Positions 11,857-23,446 of a stretch of DNA of 64,000 nucleotides are shown piece after piece (the stretch's first letter is position 1; each line of letters begins with the position of its first letter). The stretch is taken from the NCBI GenBank assembly GCA_963969495.1, contig OZ018321.1, positions 102,549,578-102,613,577 on the forward strand, read 5' to 3'. This stretch comes from Ceratothoa steindachneri (Eukaryota; Arthropoda; Malacostraca; Isopoda; Cymothoidae). Both the position numbers and the translations under genes were made by a program. Under the pieces are notes generated by a model, which worked only from the letters and a program-made list of their open reading frames with translations, was not told the DNA's origin and did no database searches.

Positions 11857-13655
11857 CGGTAATGGTGTGTATCTTTTCATCCCCTCCCCCCCCATATAAA
11901 GAGAAATTGTTGTAGAACAAAAAAGTAACTAGAAAATTGATTAAATTTCCTTAAAATTTTTAAATAATTTCCGAGGCATTGCAGGGTTTTGCGGATCACG
12001 GCCATTTCCCGAAATGCTTTCTTGGAGAAGTGGTGTCTTGAAGACAAACAAGGTATGCTCCAAAATTTCTCAAATTCTCCGCATATTAATGTGATTAAAT
12101 CCTAAATATCGTCATCACTCAAGACTGTCTACAAGATTCGTTTCTGTCTGTTTTCAAGTGTACCTGATCTGCTTCAATCACCCGAGGCCAGCGCCGCTGT
12201 TTCTCATGATCATTTTAAGGGCATTTATTTTTTTTAGTTTTCTGTAATTTCTGATGTGTTAAAATGTATCCGTTGCTATACGGCCAAACCATACCTTACC
12301 ACAAATATATAAAGTATTTCTAGTAGGATCATCATTGTATCAACTATAAACTAATCACTTTGTAATGATATAAAGAAATATTTCGTTGTAACTCAGTTTT
12401 AAAGGCCCGAACTTCACTAAGTCATAGACTCATTTTATCCTTGGAAGTAGATAATTCTCGAGTCTGGGACAAGAAAATCCATAATTTAAGAACCTTATAT
12501 TACACCTTCTGCATTCAAGCTTCTCAGCAGATAAACTGCCTCGATGTACTGCAGATTCAGGCTCGAGAGATTCGAGTGTTGTCCTGTTTTTTGGCGCCCC
12601 AAGTTGCTTTTATTTTGATATAGTACATAGAGCTAGAGAGCTTCTTCACATTTCTATTTGCCGTAACTTTACCAATTTCTTTACACACCCCTGGTCCAAG
12701 AACTTTGTGGTGTACAAGTGTACGCTGGGTTTCGATTTTATAATAACGAATGATACCTCCATTTCCAAACCAAAACTTTTATGGCTGCAATACTTTTATC
12801 TAATTTTCTTGCACAGAATTTGATAAAAATCTTCATATCTTCTGAAATCTCAGTGAAATTTTAAGTTTAGACGAAATTAAAAAGCAGATCTGGCTTAGTT
12901 TCTTAAGGTAATATGATATTTTGAGTGATATTTTTGCTTTTCTATATTTCGAACAAGAAATAAAGACAACTCATTCGTTATGTGCTCCTGTGATGCAAAT
13001 GCATATCTTTTTCGGCAGAATATATATTTTTGTCTATTTGTTAATTTCCTCACTTGGTGCATATCCTTACTCACTCCAGCGAACGCCAATAAAGCCAACG
13101 TCCAAAGTAGACAAGATTTAGATTCTCATTTCGATCTTGTTCTCAAAATTGCTAAGATCATTCTTTCATTATTTAAAATATTTCGTTTAAACTTGCGAAT
13201 CTTTGATTCACTGACGTCTTGAAATCATATAGTACATCAGATAGCCCCAATAACCTCGAGCATGACGATTCTTGTAAGAGAGTGGGGTCATGAGGCAATG
13301 AAAATCAGAATTTAGATGAAGAAACCATTCTGATAAAGCAAACGATTGTGTAAGCGATAATCGAGAGAAACTGATCCGTAAGAAGACGTGATTTCAGCAA
13401 GCGAAGCTTCAAGCCAGATCCAATTTTGAATCAACCGGGTGTCACTGTGAGCAGTTTCCATGAGCCATGGGTCACGACTCATGCAAGTCAAAGTCTTAGA
13501 GTCTTGCAACTTTCATGCGGATGTTCGTTTACTCCTACAACACCCCAATCTCGGCCTTATTCTGCAGACAAACCAACCAGTCACGAAGGAAAGTAAAAGT
13601 AATTTACCTTGAACAACTACTCAGAAATAATCGCGTGTGCCAATTCACGCAGAAT
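11857..13655. other. No gene recognised
   Basis: AT-rich DNA with overlapping 60-80 codon frames around 12900-13220 that lack coding character. A poly-C run lies near 11881. Nothing is assignable. Confidence 0.5.
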
Positions 13656-13790
13656 TCTACACAACTCCATGCTTTCACTCAATTTCATTTTATACAACTC
13701 CATACTTTCACTAAATTTCGTTTTACACAACTCCATGCTTTCACTCAATTTCATTTTATACAACTAAATGCTTCCACTCGATTTCATTCA
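13656..13790 (+). repeat. 33 bp minisatellite, about 4 units
   Basis: The unit resembles acaactccatgctttcactc followed by aatttcatttta, repeated four times with point changes. Since 33 is divisible by three, a short plus-strand frame reads an 11-residue repeat (QLHAFTQFHFI-like). I regard this frame as a by-product of the repeat, not a gene. Confidence 0.85.
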
Positions 13791-14100
13791 TACGATCTAA
13801 CCTAAACTATTATAGATTAATCGTGTTAAGGTTATGTTAAGTTTGGTTATATGAGAGTCGAAAAAACGTTCGGATCTCTCATCTTTAAAAGATCCCTATA
13901 GCCAAACTCATTTGCCATTGAGTCTCCAACCACGATACTCCGCGCAAACACAAACGCACCTTCGAAAATGTTAATCGTTATCCTTTTCCACACCCTTTCT
14001 TATATATTTCATTTTGTTATTATTTCCACTTAACTCGCTAACGTATCACAAAAAACTGTTTGTGACTGAGTTTATTTTTGATCTTAACAGAGAAAAATCA

Positions 14101-14290
14101 TTAATATTTTTCAAGAGAAAACACCAAAAATGAAAACAAAGAAAAGGCCAAAGCCACAAAACAGAAACAAAATAAGAGGCAAAAAGGCAAGAAGAAGGAA
14201 GCACGCTCCGGCGTCAGGAAGAGGCCAAACTCATGCCACCAATACCAAAAAAAGTGAAATAAAGTGGAGGAGACCAGCCTCCGCCAAAAT
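14101..14290 (-). mobile_element. LINE 3' tail fragment
   Basis: A purine-rich stretch ends in gaagaaggaagcacgctccg, then a tgg-agg-ag motif near 14270. This closely parallels the 3' end of the minus-strand LINE relic at 26940-27130 (gaaggaagcacgccgtgg, then tggaggagg). Only the untranslated tail is present, typical of 5'-truncated LINE insertion. No target-site duplication was identified. Confidence 0.6.
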
Positions 14291-14299
14291 TTAGATATC

Positions 14300-14960
14300 A
14301 AATAAACATTAACCAGTCATCCAGGATAGTTAGATAATTCAACTGCGTTGACTGCTGCTTTTTCCCATAGTCAGAACCATAGACCGATGATTCATCAAAA
14401 GTTAGGATGTTAATGATGAAGAAAGGTCAACTCTGACTTGATTTAGCAGTTTTCTTCAAACTGTTCCAATTTATAATTGTAATAAACTCTATACATGAGA
14501 AGCATCTCTATAGTGTGGCCTACCAGTTCCCCCTGACACCCGCTCCTCAGGTAGAGCAAGCCTGCGGTCTACTATAACACGCAATTTTCCGGCTATTCAT
14601 CAAGTTCCACATCCGTATCAAAGTATGGCGACCCTTCGCTGATATATGTCTCCATTTAACTATTTATACTACTCTTAAAGCCAGCCTTCTTTAGTCTACA
14701 CTCAAAATCTGAAGCAACAGTTCACATAGCCAGAATCTAAATCCTTCAACGGAGAAAACTATTCGAAAATCACGCACTCAGTCAAAGAGTTACTCTCGCA
14801 AGCCAATACAACTCAATCATATAATATAATCAATCATATAATATAAACAGCTTATGCAACTTCATTTACCGGGTTTTGCAAAAGTTCTGTTGCACTGGCA
14901 TTTTTTTTTTCCGAGAGAATTACATGTTTGATAGAAAAAGTTCCGTAAAACAAACTTAAG
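14300..14960. other. No gene recognised
   Basis: The only structure seen is a short tandem tcatataatataa repeat at about 14817-14846. Nothing else is identifiable. Confidence 0.5.
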
Positions 14961-14964
14961 GTCC

Positions 14965-16018
14965 CACCTACACAGCACGTGCCATTAAAACGTTCTTTTC
15001 ATTGTTTGCAGGTGTGTAGAGAAAGAAGTGAAAAGAATAAAATCTTTGCTCTTCTGGACGTTGGCAACAAGTCCCACTTCGCCGGGTGGCTCAACCTCAG
15101 CTGGATGTCCGTCCACAGTCTCGCAGAGACTCAAGAACGGGGAAGACCTCAAAATCGATCTCTTTCAGGCAGACTCTAAGTTGTCAACAGTTTGTTTGCC
15201 TGTACAAAAGGCCTTCAAAGATGCTCCGAAGCTCAAAATGACAGCGCTCTCGAAGAACAACATCTCGTTGGCCACTGTGTCCTTGGTCGTCAACGAGAAT
15301 GGTGGCAAGAGAGATTAAGGTGCGTGTAAAGGCCTCTGCTCACCGACCGTATGCGAGAAAAACGTCGGGAGCGCTGTCGTCGCCTTCTCGACGACCTAAA
15401 GAGTCATGGCAATCGAATTCTCATTTTTTTTCGGATGAAAAACCCTGAAAGTCGATCTAGTCATCCATTAGCAAGCAGAACAAATGCGTGGTAAGATTCG
15501 ACCAGGACGTCTCCGAGGTCCGCTACTTGTCCATGACGAATCACCTGGCCTCCGTGATGATGCTCGGCGTCTTAGCTTGGAATGGGTAGAAGATGCCACC
15601 GTTGTGGTTCGCGTCAGGTTACAGGCTAACCATAGCCGATTACTGGGACATCTTAGCCACAGAAATTCTCTTCTGGGTGAGAACGATCACAAAGAAGGCA
15701 GAGTATGTCTTTCAGCAGGACGGTGCTCTGGTCCACACGCCCAAGACCTTGCAAGACTAGTTGGGGTCGAACATGACCTTCTGGTAGAAGGAATTTTGGC
15801 CGCCGCACTCGCCCGAATTTAATCTCATCGACTATAATGTGTGGGCGCATGTCGATGGCAAGGCCTGTAAGATCCGCCACAGCAACCTGGACGAGCTGAA
15901 GTCCTCCGTCAACCGTTTGTAGGCCAGCATTAGGAAAGACTTCGTCCGCAACGTGTGCGCGGCCTTCATGTCTCGCCTGGACCGCATACTGGCCACCGAG
16001 GGCAGTCACATGAATTAA
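14965..16018 (+). pseudogene. mariner-like transposase relic (rosa/vertumnana-like)
   Basis: A decayed transposase runs through all three plus frames. The N-terminal helix-turn-helix is seen at about 15028-15318 (QRLKNGEDLK, QKAFKDAPKLKMTALSKNN, SLATVS). The catalytic blocks follow: FFSDEKPF (about 15425-15450), QQDGALVHTP (about 15711-15740) and EFNLIDYNVWAHV (about 15816-15853). The C-terminus is FMSRLDRILATEGSHMN with a stop near 16018. Frameshifts occur near 15330 and 15450 with several in-frame stops, so it is inactive. The third acidic residue is Asp, as in mariner-type enzymes. I could not identify TIRs, so element ends are unknown. Subfamily naming is from memory and tentative. Confidence 0.8.
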
Positions 16019-17527
16019 TATTACAATTTAAACGCATATTTATATGTTGAAACAATAATAAAAACGTGTCTAACCGGATCACACCTATCATTGTCTCCTT
16101 TGTTGAGAACGCCGTAACGCGTGTAACAAGATTTTAGCAATACTCGATATAACACCATGTTTGCACGCACTTCAACTGGGAATCCTCTCCGCCTCTTAAT
16201 ACTATCGATGCGAATCGGTCGCTACTCTCTGCGATACGTCGCCTGTTAAATTCTAAGAACAGGACTATGCACACTTACGCATTTCCATGGTCCCAAAGAT
16301 GATTCATCGGAACGGCAGGAAGCTTTCAGTCTTCAACTATGTACGGCAACCCTCTTCACAATTTCATTTCAATCATCATTGCCATCTATAACTCAATCTT
16401 AAGTCTTTTATTTTGTCTATTCTTTGTTTTTATTCAATAATTATATATTTTTATATAAATGGGTAGGTTTTTCAAACTTATCTAGCCTCCTTCGCCAAAA
16501 GCCTATATACATAACCTTTACCTAATTTCTACCAGTTAAAATAATGTAAACAAAAGACATTTAAGGCGTCTATTGATGTCTTAAACAGTACTTGACCATC
16601 TTATCTCTTTTCAGATGAATACCCTCAGCTCATTTTCTTACCTGCGTCCTCTGACCTTGACTGGAGATTTCAAGTGTCAAACAGCCAACGAAAACCTAAA
16701 TATCACTGTTTACACTTCTGCTAATTAATGCTCGAAAGCGAAGTTTCAATGTTTCGAACAGGCAAAGGGGTGCCTGCTGTAGCATAGGCAAGTATGTTGT
16801 AGCTGACCTCTGTAGGATTGCGTGGTCTTCCGCCACTAACAGGTTTATAAGGTTTTGCAGCTCTATATCTTCGGCATATTTTGACTTCGTCTTTTCTCAC
16901 TTTTTCCGAAGGTCCTCGTTCGTTTTCCCTCCTTAGATTTGAGTATCTAACATTGAAAGAGGGCTTGCAGTAGGGATGGTTGTGGGGGTCATGTGTTAGA
17001 CAGCTAATCTTCCATTATCCGTCTGTGGGCTTCTTCGCTGTGTGTACGCATAGTGAGCCTGTGAAAGAGAGATGAGCTAAATCTCATTACGGGTTCCGGA
17101 AGCTGCCATTCAGAGACTTAAAGCGTCTTCATACGAAATACCTGAAGTTTTATGGGGGTTTTTAAAATTTTAGGAAAACATCTGGCGACTGCCTACTAGG
17201 GAAAAAGTCGACGTAATCGCGCTATTGCCTAATACTAGGGTAGATGCGGCCAACAACAGGGTCAGATAAAATGGAGGTAACCGAGATACCTGGACACAGC
17301 AAAATAAACCAGAAAAGTAATAAATAAGTCTCTACGAGGAATCCAAGAATCTCTTGATTGAATCCATACATGAACAGTAATGATTAAACTATTTTCATAC
17401 AAAGCGAAAATCAACGAGGCGCGTTTGTTGCATAAAAGTTATAAGATATGTGTAAAGAAATTTGTGAAGATAGAGAAAGGTAGAATGCGTGGGAGATATA
17501 TAGACCCCGATACTCTTATGGGTATTG
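16019..17527. other. No gene recognised
   Basis: Mixed-composition DNA without long open frames. I see no TE motif or tandem array. Confidence 0.5.
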
Positions 17528-17529
17528 GG

Positions 17530-18212
17530 ACCTGGAGGGCCAGTAACTGTGGGTGATGGGGAAAGAAAGGCACGGAATTGATCACACCGAGGCCACATAT
17601 TGTACTTGCGAGCAATCCCGAGCCAAGCAACTGAGAGCGATGGGGAAAGAAGGGCACATAATTGATCATACTGGAGCCACAATTTGCATTTGCGAGTAAT
17701 CCCCGGGCCAAGCAACTGTGAGCGATGGGGAAAGAAGGGCACATAATTGATCATACTGGAGCCACAATTTGCACTTGCGAGCAATCCTCGAGCCAAGTAA
17801 CTGTGAGCGATGGGGAAAGAAGGGCACGGAATTGATCACACTGGAGTCACAATTTGCATTTGCAAGTAATCCCCAGGCCAAGCAACTGTGAGCGATGGGG
17901 AAAGAAGGGCACATAATTGATCATACTGGAGCCACAATTTGCACTTGCGAGCAATCCCCTAGCCAAGCAACTGTGAGCGATGGAAAGAGAAAGGCACGGA
18001 ATTGATCACACTGGAGCCACAATTTGCACTTCCGAGCAATTCCCGAGCCAAGCAAATGTAAGTGATGGGGAAAGAAGGGCACGGAATTGATCACACTGGA
18101 GCCACAATTTTCACTTGCGAGCAATCCTCGAGCCAAGTAACTGTGAGCGATGGGGAAAGAAAGGCACGGAATTGATCACACTGGAGCCACAATTTGCACT
18201 TATGAGCAATCC
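17530..18212. repeat. 85 bp tandem satellite, about 8 units
   Basis: The unit contains gccacaatttgcacttgcga, gcaatcc, gagccaagcaactgtgagcg, atggggaaagaagggcac and ggaattgatcacactgga. Units are nearly all 85 bp and are very similar to one another, indicating recent expansion or homogenisation. Because 85 is not a multiple of three, all three minus-strand frames read the same peptide text in rotation. The open frames of 66-133 codons here are therefore artefacts. Confidence 0.95.
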
Positions 18213-19320
18213 TTTCATTCCAGTGCTTTTTGAGTCCGTAGACTTGTTTGTTTACGTAACAAAATCTAGGTTTCATAGTTTCATCAACTTTGAAAAGCTT
18301 AAATATTTTTACCATCCTATTTTTCATGAAAAATAAATAAATATAGTTCAAGGTAAAAGGATTGCCGGAAATTAATCCAGATCTTTTTGCTAATTATCAT
18401 CTACAACTATTTCTGGTATATTTTTTAAAGATTTTTCTCATGGAAGTTAATTTTACTGCAGATTGATGCATAGTGGAGCTTTTCACTATCATAGGAGAAG
18501 GGCAGGTGAAGGAGAGAATGTCGGGGTAGACCGTATATGCGATTATATTATGAAGAGAAGTCTTGTGGCAAAGAGAAGGAGATGACTTACAGAGAATAAG
18601 GGACCATCAGCCAGAATTAAACGCAAGTATTCTGAGTTAGGGTATTACGAAAGATAAGTAAAGAAGTTTCGACAATGGACACGAGTCCTCCAAAGGCACG
18701 TAGGACCCGGTGAGTCTGGTAAGCAGATGGGAGGAAGATCATGGAATATCAGGCATCCGGGAATTAGCCTGGTGTGACCCCGGCGTAGGTGGGACAGCAC
18801 CACCACTTGATAGTGAGAGCAATGGCAAGGTGAAGCTTAGTAACCGAGGTGGGGTTTAATTTGGAGAAGTTTGGTGAAAGGCAAAGTTTTCCAGGCCGCG
18901 ACCCATTGTGCATTTAACATCTCCTTCACCTGTTCGGTCAGTTACTTCATTACCAGTCACCAGTTCCCCAATGGAGGGAGGCTCCAAGCAGTAGGTGACA
19001 CGTTTATTTTGTGAGGTCGAAAGCTCACACAAGAGCAATCGGTTCTCACTGATCAGAGAAGGGTGGGAGTGATAGAACAATGAAGAAAGCCTTCTTCGGG
19101 AATTCGTAAACAGCACGAATTCGGTGGGAGGAAGTAGGTAGATAATGAGGAGGGTTTCCCACATGGCGTACAGCTTCGCCGTGTACAATGAACACACATG
19201 GAAAAGACGGAAGGAAAGACAGTGACGAGGCAGCGTCCTTACTTCAACGGCAGCAGACGAGCTATGGAGGAAAGGAAAGCTTCAGTGAAGATAGCTGTGC
19301 AATAAGAGAAGCACCGAAAA
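18213..19320. other. No gene recognised
   Basis: A 113-codon minus-strand frame at 18856-19197 is the longest. It shows no domain I recognise. The region is otherwise featureless. Confidence 0.45.
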
Positions 19321-19344
19321 TTCCACGCCGTCAATTCCGCGCCA

Positions 19345-19828
19345 AGATAATTCCGCGCCACGATAATTCCGCGCCACGATAATTCCGCGCCACGACAATT
19401 CCGCGCGATCACGTGCTTTGACAAAATAAAACTCAAGCATCTTATGATAAAGTCTTGCAAGAAATAAAGTAGTTTAATCGTGATATAAAAGCAGAAAGCA
19501 TTTTATGTGATTTTTAATTCATTCCATAATGTAATGCCGTAGCAGTCTTTTTCCCAGAGACTCGATTAGTTAGTTGCCTTTTTCCACGATAATTCCGCGC
19601 CACGATAATTCCGCGCCACGATAATTCCGCGCCACGACAATTCCGCGCGATCACGTGCTTTGACAAAATAAAACTCAAGCATCTTATGATAAAGTCTTGC
19701 AAGAAATAAGGTAGTTTAATCGTGATATAAAAGCAGAAAGCATTTTATGTGATTTTTAATTCATTCCATAATGTAATGCCGTAGCAGTCTTTTTCCCAGA
19801 GACTCGATTAGTTAGTTGCCTTTTTCCA
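19345..19828 (+). repeat. Tandem duplication of a 242 bp terminal segment
   Basis: Two copies, 19345-19586 and 19587-19828, lie head to tail with a 242 bp period. For example, gatcacgtgctttgac starts at 19407 and again at 19649. They are almost identical by eye (aaataaagtag versus aaataaggtag). Each copy starts with three or four ataattccgcgccacg blocks and ends agttgcctttttcca. The near identity indicates a recent duplication of the terminal region of the MULE-type element. Confidence 0.92.
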
Positions 19829-19854
19829 TCTTTGTCAGTGTGTTTGGAGAAAAA

Positions 19855-20370
19855 ATGAAAAATTTAAATCTCACTCAACTTTACTTGGAAGATGAAAGTA
19901 TTTGCCGGTTTTGCAGGATATTAGTGGCTCTAGCTTTCGTTCCAGATGATCAAATTGTAACTATATTTGAAACCTTGCAAAATGAAATATCCCCCTCCAT
20001 TGGAAAAATTAGTAAATTATTTTTAAGACACCTGGATAGGCCGTGCATTCAGGCATGGAAGAAGAAATTCTCGATTTAAGCCATTTACATGGAACATTTA
20101 TGATAGAGTTGAAAGGGATTGACCTAAAAACAATAGCTAATTGGAAGGATAGCTTAGAGATCTCCAAATGTCTTTAGGTCATATTCATCCTACTGTTTAT
20201 AAATATAATGATTTTTTACGTTTAGAGCAGGACAACTCTGAGAAAAAAACTGTCGAGTTTAGCGGTTGGTCAAAATAATAGGAAAAAACTATAAATATGC
20301 GCAGCTATAAAAAACTGTGGTGGTTTCGCAGTATAATAATTTGGTAAATAAAATGGACTAGCTTGGGCTA
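19855..20370 (+). pseudogene. MULE transposase C-terminal fragment
   Basis: Frame one (to the stop at 20079) contains LVALAFVPDDQIVTIFETLQ, typical of the region after the MULE catalytic domain. After a frame break it resumes with TWNIYDRVERD, LQMSLGHIHPTVYKYNDFLR and LEQ, matching the NNALEGWH...LG..HPT segment usual at the MULE C-terminus. The catalytic DDE core and zinc-finger N-terminus are absent. At least two frameshifts and stops occur. The family is recognised from these motifs alone. Confidence 0.72.
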
Positions 20371-20454
20371 TTAGCTCTTAAATTGAGTTTCAGAAATAAA
20401 TTTTTACGCATATCCCTTAAGATTTTTTACTCTTTAATTTTTACTTTACATATT

Positions 20455-21190
20455 CTCAAAAACAATCTTCAATACATGGCTGTAAAGTTATACATATCGT
20501 CCCCATTACCCTTAATTTTATAATTTTGCGCTGAATTGTCGTGGCGCGGAATTCTCTTCTCACGTCACTAAGAGTAGGTGGAGGTATGGCTGAAGAACTC
20601 AAATAGGAGAGCACTAACCGATTACGAAGACTTGATTCTTTACAAAGGACTATTACGAGTATATGTAGATGCTTTCTGGCACCAAGATCCATGGAGGAAC
20701 ACCCGTGAATTAAATCTGATAGAAGCTGACGGAATGAAAGGCCACAGAAGAGAGGCAACAGTGTCCTTGAAATAATCTCGATAATCTGACATCTTGACAT
20801 GCGTAAGGACGAATAATGCACTGTGCACGGTGCAGAGCAAGAGGCATCTCCACAGTATCGACTAGTAGTCTCTCAATGAGGGGAAGTGCGTAAAGCAACG
20901 GCCGCCTGGCGAAGGCCGGTGTGGTGCATCGAGTCCAACTCCCGCAAATACCCCCTCAGCTGCGGATGCATAAAACTCGCATGCGTAGTCGAGTTCGAAT
21001 GAACAAATGATCGATATAAAAGTAAGGCAGTGGCTCTCCCACACCGTAGGAGACCTCTTCGAAGAGAAGACCCTCACGGGAATGGCCGTACGCTTCCTGG
21101 AGGTAGAACTCCGGACGTTGTTGGAGGGACAATACGCTGAAGGGGCTGGCACCTTGAGAACTCATCGAAGAGGTTGGGCTCACCCTGTTG
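20455..21190 (-). pseudogene. LINE reverse-transcriptase C-terminal relic (Jockey-like)
   Basis: Read on the minus strand from about 21010, the sequence gives RTRLDYACEFYASAA-like text, then a LDSMHHTGLRQAAVALRTSP-like segment (frameshifted) and EMPLALHRAQCIIRPYACQD. This is the thumb/connection region after the RT domain of Jockey/I-superfamily LINEs. It crosses at least three frames. The palm with the catalytic YADD/FADD box is missing. The same segment (LYASAVERVLRKMDSIHRSP) is seen in the relic at about 43100-43200. Confidence 0.68.
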
Positions 21191-21582
21191 GTCTTTTTCC
21201 CGCTCCGCCTCGAAACTTTATGCAGTCAAGGCCGCTTCGGACATAGGGGTGCCTCTATTAGTGGATCCACCGTCTCCGAGCCGCCCAGCCTACCACTTAG
21301 TGAGGGCTTAGGAGCCGACTCTCCTTTAGTGGTGTTCTCCTTTCCGGGGGCAGCTATGGAAACAGCGGAAGGTGGCTCTTGCGGAAGGAGAGGATCCCCG
21401 AGTAATTTTTCTCTTTGTTCTGTTTCTTTTCCTTTTAGGAGAGGAGGACGGAGAATGGTCGCTTCTCCTTTCCGCCGAGAGGAGCCCCTATGTCAGATGA
21501 ACCGACCTTCGCAAGATCCTTCTCCGAATCGAGATAGTTTTGGCTCTCACAGCGGTACCAGCTTGGGGGAGGACGAGATTCA

Positions 21583-22245
21583 TCCTCTCCTTGTGAGACC
21601 TCGGAGGCCCGAACCGTCTGAGGAGAAGCTTACACCGGGGTGGACTCGGGTTTTGTGCTTTCCACCAAGCCAGAGAATATCTTACCGTCTGGGTTGGGTC
21701 ACCTCGGGGGCCATCTCCATCTTAAGGGAGGGGGCCCTCCATGTGCTCCCCCCCCTAATACTTCACGGATCTCATTCAAGAAGCCTTTTGTCTTGTCTTT
21801 TTGGCCCGGCGAGCCAGCATCCATCGTGAAGAGGAGGGAGGCACGTACGAGTATCGTGACCCCCTTGTAAACTTTTTATTCAGACTAGCAGAAGTTTAGA
21901 GGGCACGGGCCAAAGGGGCCTGTCATCCATCGCCCCCTTAATTGGGTTGGCCCTATTTAGCCGCTCCCACCGGGAGCGTCAATTAAGGGCCGCTGGTGTG
22001 CATTCTTGGCAGTCCCTTGGTGGGAAGGAAAAGGTAGGGCTGCGGCAAGTAAGAGCGAGTCACCCAAGAGCGACTCCAAAGAAAGGGGTGAGTGGGAGGT
22101 CCTCTGCACCCTTAGACATGGGGAAAGAGTAAGCCTTCTCTTTAGTAAAAGATGTTTGGACGGTCCCCTCAGAAAGTACAGAGGGGAAAATCTTCTCTTC
22201 TACTGTGGAGCTACCCGAGGACGGCTCCGATGGTTGTGATGGGGA
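21583..22245. repeat. Unknown coding-like repeat, copy 1
   Basis: About 660 bp aligns, in the same orientation, with 27888-28560. Shared blocks include the tgtgag-acct...gaggcccga start, tccatcg, cgctccca-ccgggagcgtc, cttggcagtccc and gtcccctcagaaag. Plus-strand frames in the two copies give related peptides (EEKLTP..LCSTKPEN versus EEEACEG..FCAEPMF). The minus strand is also partly open, so the true coding strand is uncertain. A 213-codon plus frame at 21188-21829 overlaps it. No known family is recognised. Confidence 0.6.
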
Positions 22246-22924
22246 AGTGGAGAGAGTTTTCTTTTAGATTTGCATCATTGGGCATGGTGACTCTATTAGT
22301 GACACGGGATGCATACGCTAATCACCCTACGCAGTAGCCCGCTCTACGATGGGTGAATATGGGGACGGTAGAACCAGCATCCGCCTTTTGAATCCACTCC
22401 TCCAACCTAGTGGCCTGACAGCCCATCGGCATGGCGGCTCCACCTTAGGCTTGGCGTAAAATTGATAGAATTTTATATGAAAAAGAAAGGGGGGTGAGGA
22501 AGGTGTGGGAGGATGAACGGATCGTTTAGATCCCACCATCCCAAACCCGAGCTCAGTGGTGAGGGGGTGTTGTCCCCTCCCCCCTCAGCCCCCGTCCTGC
22601 TTGGTTGGGTGAGAAGAAATTGGTCGCCCTGTTCCCTGTGAAATTAGAGGCCCACCATAGAAAGTTGTGGGAGAGGTTGTATGGAAAGTGAGGAAGCAGG
22701 TTAAGAAGACAGGGTGTCACAAAGAAGAAGAAGAGGCTAAGCTAAAGCTTGACTGGGCGCTGAGTCCCGTCATCACGGTGACCAGTAAAGTAAATCGCCA
22801 TAACCCTTACGGGGCTATGTCATTAGAGACACGTTGCTCCCAGTAATGGGTCATAATTTGGACAAGAGAAACGAACTTGTTCACATGCAGCTTCTAATTT
22901 GCATCATAAAACGTACTAAAAGCA

Positions 22925-23446
22925 AGGTCTGCTGAGCAAACTGCGTTCTCTCATTTATTCTGATTTATGACCTTCTGAACTTCAAAACTTTCAATAAATC
23001 CCGGACTAACCTATGAAAGACCTTAGCAATTATATCATTCGAAAGAGAAACTAAAGTGACATAAGGGTTTCAAATTTCGTTCGAATTGGCCAAATAGTTC
23101 AGATATTGTAAAATAATTCCCTGACTAACCTTTGGAGGATTCTGGCAATTATATCATTCAAAAGAGAATGGAAAACAACGTAATGGTTTCAAATTCTGTT
23201 AGAATCAGCCGAATAGATATGATGTTATGGCCAAAACAAAATAATTCCAGGGGGTAACTTTGAGAAGACTTTGGCAATTATACCATTCCAAACAGAATGT
23301 AAAACAACATAAGGTTTTCAAACTTCGTTAGAATCAGCCAAATAGTTACAATGTTAGTACCAAAACAAATAAAAGGCAAAACGGGGACCGATGGACCGAC
23401 CTACCGACCGACATAGTGAGATATAGATTCGTACGCGACTAAAAAC
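22925..23446 (+). repeat. Dispersed repeat family A, copy 4 (three internal units)
   Basis: This is the longest copy: aggtctgctgag, gcgttctctcatttattctg, a gacctt-rich leader, then three units starting at about 22993, 23112 and 23240. Each unit holds a cccggactaacc-like block, aattatatcattc, gagaa-gtaaaac and ataagggtttcaaa. The end has the ccgac array, acatagtgagatatag and tacgcgactaaaaa. Unit spacing of 119-128 bp shows that the interior is a short tandem array. Confidence 0.88.

Larger units (their letters stand above)
19320..20562 (+). mobile_element. MULE-type element relic with inverted ends
   Basis: The left end is an array of 16 bp blocks (ataattccgcgccacg). The right end at about 20537-20560 carries the same motif inverted (attgtcgtggcgcggaattc). 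These bound about 1.24 kb. Inside lies a MULE transposase C-terminal relic (19855-20370). The left terminal region has been duplicated in tandem (separate entry). I infer one element from the inverted ends plus interior coding. No target-site duplication was resolved. Confidence 0.65.

Noticed and set aside
17530..18212. Possible CRISPR-like array.
   Set aside because: Units are contiguous with no unique spacers, and the sequence context is clearly eukaryotic.
17395..18351. Overlapping frames of 66-133 codons suggesting a small gene family.
   Set aside because: Produced by the 85 bp satellite, whose length rotates the same text through three frames.
21188..21829. A 213-codon plus-strand ORF as a host gene.
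   Set aside because: Half of it lies in a repeat with a second frame-broken copy at 27.9 kb. No domain is seen and the alternative frame aligns better between copies.
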